Of a DNA stretch of 8,823 nt, positions 7,399-8,823 are shown one piece after another (position 1 is the stretch's first letter; each line of letters opens with the position of its first letter). The notes under the pieces are model-generated. The model did no database searches. It saw only the letters and a program-made list of their open reading frames with translations, and was not told the origin of the DNA. Source of the DNA: Mariniphaga sp964398855 (GTDB lineage Bacteria; Bacteroidota; Bacteroidia; Bacteroidales; Prolixibacteraceae); assembly GCA_964398855.1 (NCBI GenBank), contig CAYNOQ010000100.1, forward strand, positions 1 through 8,823, read 5' to 3'. Both the position numbers and the translations under genes were made by a program.

Positions 7399-7428
7399 AT
7401 TGCCGGGATTTTATAATCGCTATCTTTG
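7399..7428 (+). promoter_or_regulatory. kdsB promoter (Bacteroidota type)
   Basis: ATTG at 7399-7402 (one mismatch to the -33 TTTG), 18 bp, then TATCTTTG at 7421-7428, a perfect TAnnTTTG. The transcript would begin near 7432-7435 and leave a leader of about 20 nt before the ATG at 7454. The core and its flanks closely resemble the promoter of the downstream secreted protein. Confidence 0.7.
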
Positions 7429-7453
7429 GCAACACTAAAAACATTAGAAAAAT

Positions 7454-8194
7454 ATGGAATTTATCGTTATCATTCCTGCGCGGTTTCAATCTTCACGTTT
7501 TCCGGGTAAACCTCTGGTCAATTTGGGAGGAAAACCCATGATACAGTGGGTTTGCGAGAATGCTGAAAAGGCGCTTGAGCACGTGTGGGTGGCAACCGAT
7601 GATGAGCGGATTATGCAGGTAGTGGAAGGTTTTGGCGGAAACGCTGTGATGACTTCGGCATCACACCAGAGCGGAACCGACCGTTGTGCGGAAGCAGCCG
7701 AAAAGCTGGAGAGAGACATCAATTTTGACGTGGTTATCAATATTCAGGGCGATGAGCCATTTGTTCAGGCTGAGCAGCTGAAACAGCTGATGGCATGTTT
7801 TGATGGTAAAACCGAAATTGCAACGTTAGTGAAAAAGATTGAATCAAGTGAAGAGCTGTTTAATCCGAACCGCCCGAAAGTTATTCTGGATGAGCAGGAT
7901 AATGCGCTCTATTTCAGCAGGTCGCCAATTCCCTATGTGCGCGATTCCGAAAAAGCCGACTGGCTTCGGGAAAACACTTTTTGGGCACACATCGGAATGT
8001 ATGCCTACCGCAAGGATATTCTCCGGCAGATTACCCGGCTGAACCCCGGAAAGTTAGAGCAGACCGAAGCTTTGGAGCAACTCCGCTGGCTTGGAAACGG
8101 CTACCGGATAAAAACAGCAGTTACTCAATTCCGCGGGATTGGAATCGATACGCCGGAAGATTTGTCGGCTGCCGAAGCGTGGCTGCTGAAATAA
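7454..8194 (+). CDS. kdsB: 3-deoxy-manno-octulosonate cytidylyltransferase (CMP-KDO synthetase)
   Basis: Cytoplasmic enzyme joining KDO to CMP from CTP, the activation step before KDO is transferred to lipid A. The nucleotide-binding N-terminus IIPARFQSSRFPGKPL covers residues 6-21. ATDDERI is at 47-53 and SGTDR at 73-77. NIQGDEPF at 96-103 contains the metal-binding Asp100. FSRSPIPY lies near 155-162, and the C-terminal GIGIDTPEDL carries Asp232 as the second metal ligand. The 246-residue length is standard and all signature residues are intact. The ATG at 7454 gives the canonical start immediately before the first beta-strand; the upstream bases are A-rich (AGAAAAAT). It is divergent from the lptE operon, so two LPS steps, precursor activation and outer-membrane insertion, are read from the same intergenic region. 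A longer upstream frame from 7110 overlaps the opposite gene and is not used. Confidence 0.96.
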   Translation: MEFIVIIPARFQSSRFPGKPLVNLGGKPMIQWVCENAEKALEHVWVATDDERIMQVVEGFGGNAVMTSASHQSGTDRCAEAAEKLERDINFDVVINIQGDEPFVQAEQLKQLMACFDGKTEIATLVKKIESSEELFNPNRPKVILDEQDNALYFSRSPIPYVRDSEKADWLRENTFWAHIGMYAYRKDILRQITRLNPGKLEQTEALEQLRWLGNGYRIKTAVTQFRGIGIDTPEDLSAAEAWLLK

Positions 8195-8216
8195 AAAGGC
8201 ATAAAATTTGCTTTTT
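8193..8216 (+). terminator. Weak hairpin after kdsB
   Basis: AAAAAGGCA (8193-8201) can pair with TTGCTTTTT (8208-8216) if one G is bulged. The stem is mostly A-T and overlaps both the kdsB stop codon and the -33 box of the next promoter. Possible termination, low strength. Confidence 0.3.
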
Positions 8217-8239
8217 CAGCAGTTTAATCGTAACTTTTG
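8207..8239 (+). promoter_or_regulatory. Promoter of the type IX sorting-domain protein
   Basis: TTTG at 8207-8210, 20 bp, then TAACTTTTG at 8231-8239, one base longer than TAnnTTTG but otherwise matching the Bacteroidota pattern at ideal spacing. The expected start point is within a few bases of the ATG at 8244, so the mRNA would have almost no leader. Confidence 0.55.
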
Positions 8240-8243
8240 CAAC

Positions 8244-8606
8244 ATGAAGCGATATATAATTACCATAATATTTTTATCAGTTATTTTATCCGGCTTTGCT
8301 TTTGAGCCGTCATATCCTTCATTTTACCAAAATCCCACCATTGAAAATGCACCGGTTCAGGAATTGAAAGTCTATCCAAATCCTGTTGATAACAAAAGAG
8401 TTACCCTTGAAGTAAGCAGCGATGAAATTGCTGAAATACGCTTAGTAAACATTATGGGAAAAGAGCTGATTGCCCGCAATTTGGATTTTCCGGTTTCTAA
8501 ATACCTGCTCACCCTTGAAAACATTCCCAACGGAATCTATTTTGTCCGGGTTAAAACTTCAAAAAATAAAATTGTTGTAAAAAAACTGGTGGTCTCCTCA
8601 CGATGA
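8244..8606 (+). CDS. Small secreted protein consisting of signal peptide plus T9SS type A sorting domain
   Basis: A protein of 120 residues. The signal peptide covers about residues 1-19 (Lys-Arg, then a hydrophobic core, with a GFA cleavage site before Phe20), indicating Sec export. A linker of only about 20 residues follows. A Por-secretion C-terminal domain covers about residues 40-120. It shows VYPNPVD at 43-49, a VNIMGKEL strand, the NIPNGIYFVRV motif and a basic KIVVKKLVV end, all typical of the TIGR04183-type beta-sandwich. These domains route cargo through the type IX system across the outer membrane and are then removed. Here there is no recognisable cargo. The ATG at 8244 is chosen over an upstream TTG (8208) because it gives a textbook signal peptide. 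Downstream there is no gene for at least 160 bp. The function is unknown; it could be a decoy, a peptide precursor or a remnant of a larger secreted protein. Confidence 0.88.
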   Translation: MKRYIITIIFLSVILSGFAFEPSYPSFYQNPTIENAPVQELKVYPNPVDNKRVTLEVSSDEIAEIRLVNIMGKELIARNLDFPVSKYLLTLENIPNGIYFVRVKTSKNKIVVKKLVVSSR

Positions 8607-8823
8607 TTTTTACAATGGATAGAATATTTTGAAAACGGCACAAAAGCTCAAAGACCTTATTTTTATCAACCTTAGCAACCAGTCCAAAAGCACACAAAAC
8701 CAGAACCTTATTATTTTATTGAAAGATTTGTGGTTCCCGCTTAAAATTTAGTGTAGATTAAGTGTCTATAGTACCTTATCTTTTAAATTGATGTATTTTT
8801 TGGCATAATATTCAAATACAATA
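8607..8823. other. Apparently gene-poor right end, 217 bp
   Basis: Strongly AT-rich sequence without a complete open frame of useful length, an RNA gene or a strong terminator. AGTGT occurs at 8750-8754 and again at 8761-8765, 11 bp apart. TATTTTTTG at 8794-8802 resembles a stretched -7 box but has no -33 partner. A short minus-strand open frame touches the right edge and is listed separately. Confidence 0.5.
8766..8823 (-). CDS. Possible 3' end of a minus-strand gene entering from the right
   Basis: On the minus strand the frame beginning at 8822 is open for 18 codons and ends in TAG at 8768-8766. The residues, roughly EYYAKKYINLKDKVL, look like an amphipathic helix at a protein C-terminus. 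Eighteen open codons in AT-rich DNA can easily occur by chance and no family is recognisable, so this is only a flag for whoever sees the neighbouring sequence. Confidence 0.2.
   Translation of the reverse strand, partial: IVFEYYAKKYINLKDKVL

Larger units (their letters stand above)
7272..7453. other. Divergent intergenic region (activator operon / kdsB), 182 bp
   Basis: Non-coding region between two genes facing away from each other. It holds one TAnnTTTG box for each direction (7300-7307 minus, 7421-7428 plus), separated by about 113 bp. I found no convincing -24/-12 sigma-54 promoter: TGGCA..TGCAAA at 7356-7369 and, on the minus strand, GGCAC..TGCC have the wrong spacing. No RNA gene is visible. 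Confidence 0.7.

Noticed and set aside
7110..7541. 143-codon plus-strand frame overlapping the activator gene and the kdsB start
   Set aside because: It overlaps two secure genes in other frames and has no domain or plausible initiation site.
8208..8243. Upstream TTG start adding 12 residues to the secreted protein
   Set aside because: The extension would put polar residues in front of a complete signal peptide and lies on top of the promoter elements.
8750..8765. AGTGT direct repeat with 11-bp spacing
   Set aside because: Only five bases are repeated exactly in AT-rich DNA; chance is a sufficient explanation.
1..8823. CRISPR arrays, insertion sequences, tRNA or rRNA genes, toxin-antitoxin or phage-defence modules
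   Set aside because: I saw no repeat-spacer pattern, transposase, terminal inverted repeats, cloverleaf or defence-family protein in the window.

Overview
The window looks like chromosomal housekeeping DNA from a Bacteroidota bacterium, probably Bacteroidales/Marinilabiliales-like. Four things point there: a Por secretion (type IX) C-terminal sorting domain in the last gene; Bacteroidota-type TAnnTTTG promoter elements; A-rich rather than Shine-Dalgarno-like sequence before most start codons; and the gene order sigma-54 activator - lptE - TPR protein - secG, which I recognise from this phylum. A run of exactly 100 N inside parC marks a scaffold gap, so this is probably a draft or metagenome assembly.

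Layout. Positions 1-3785 (+) hold the topoisomerase IV pair: a 5'-truncated parE, then parC 18 bp later, with the gap near the parC 3' end. After a 189-bp spacer comes aroK (shikimate kinase, +). A hairpin terminator at 4486-4530, usable in both directions, separates aroK from a convergent minus-strand operon at 7271-4545. In transcription order that operon is a sigma-54-type AAA+ activator without a receiver domain, the LPS-assembly lipoprotein LptE, a small C-terminal TPR protein of unknown function, and SecG. The spacings are 3, 2 and 10 bp. Divergent from it is kdsB (CMP-KDO synthetase, +). A 120-residue secreted protein made almost only of a signal peptide and a type IX sorting domain follows. 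The last 217 bp carry no convincing complete gene.

How the genes fit together. The right half is themed on the cell envelope. KdsB activates KDO for LPS core/lipid A, LptE helps place LPS in the outer membrane, SecG helps export precursors through SecYEG, and the last protein should pass through Sec and then the type IX system. The left half is DNA topology plus aromatic amino acid synthesis, with no obvious functional link to the rest.

Novelty. I found no clear undescribed system. The observations most worth a second look are the almost cargo-less type IX substrate, the near-identical promoter cores of kdsB and that gene (the second apparently almost leaderless), and the linkage of an orphan activator to LPS and Sec genes.
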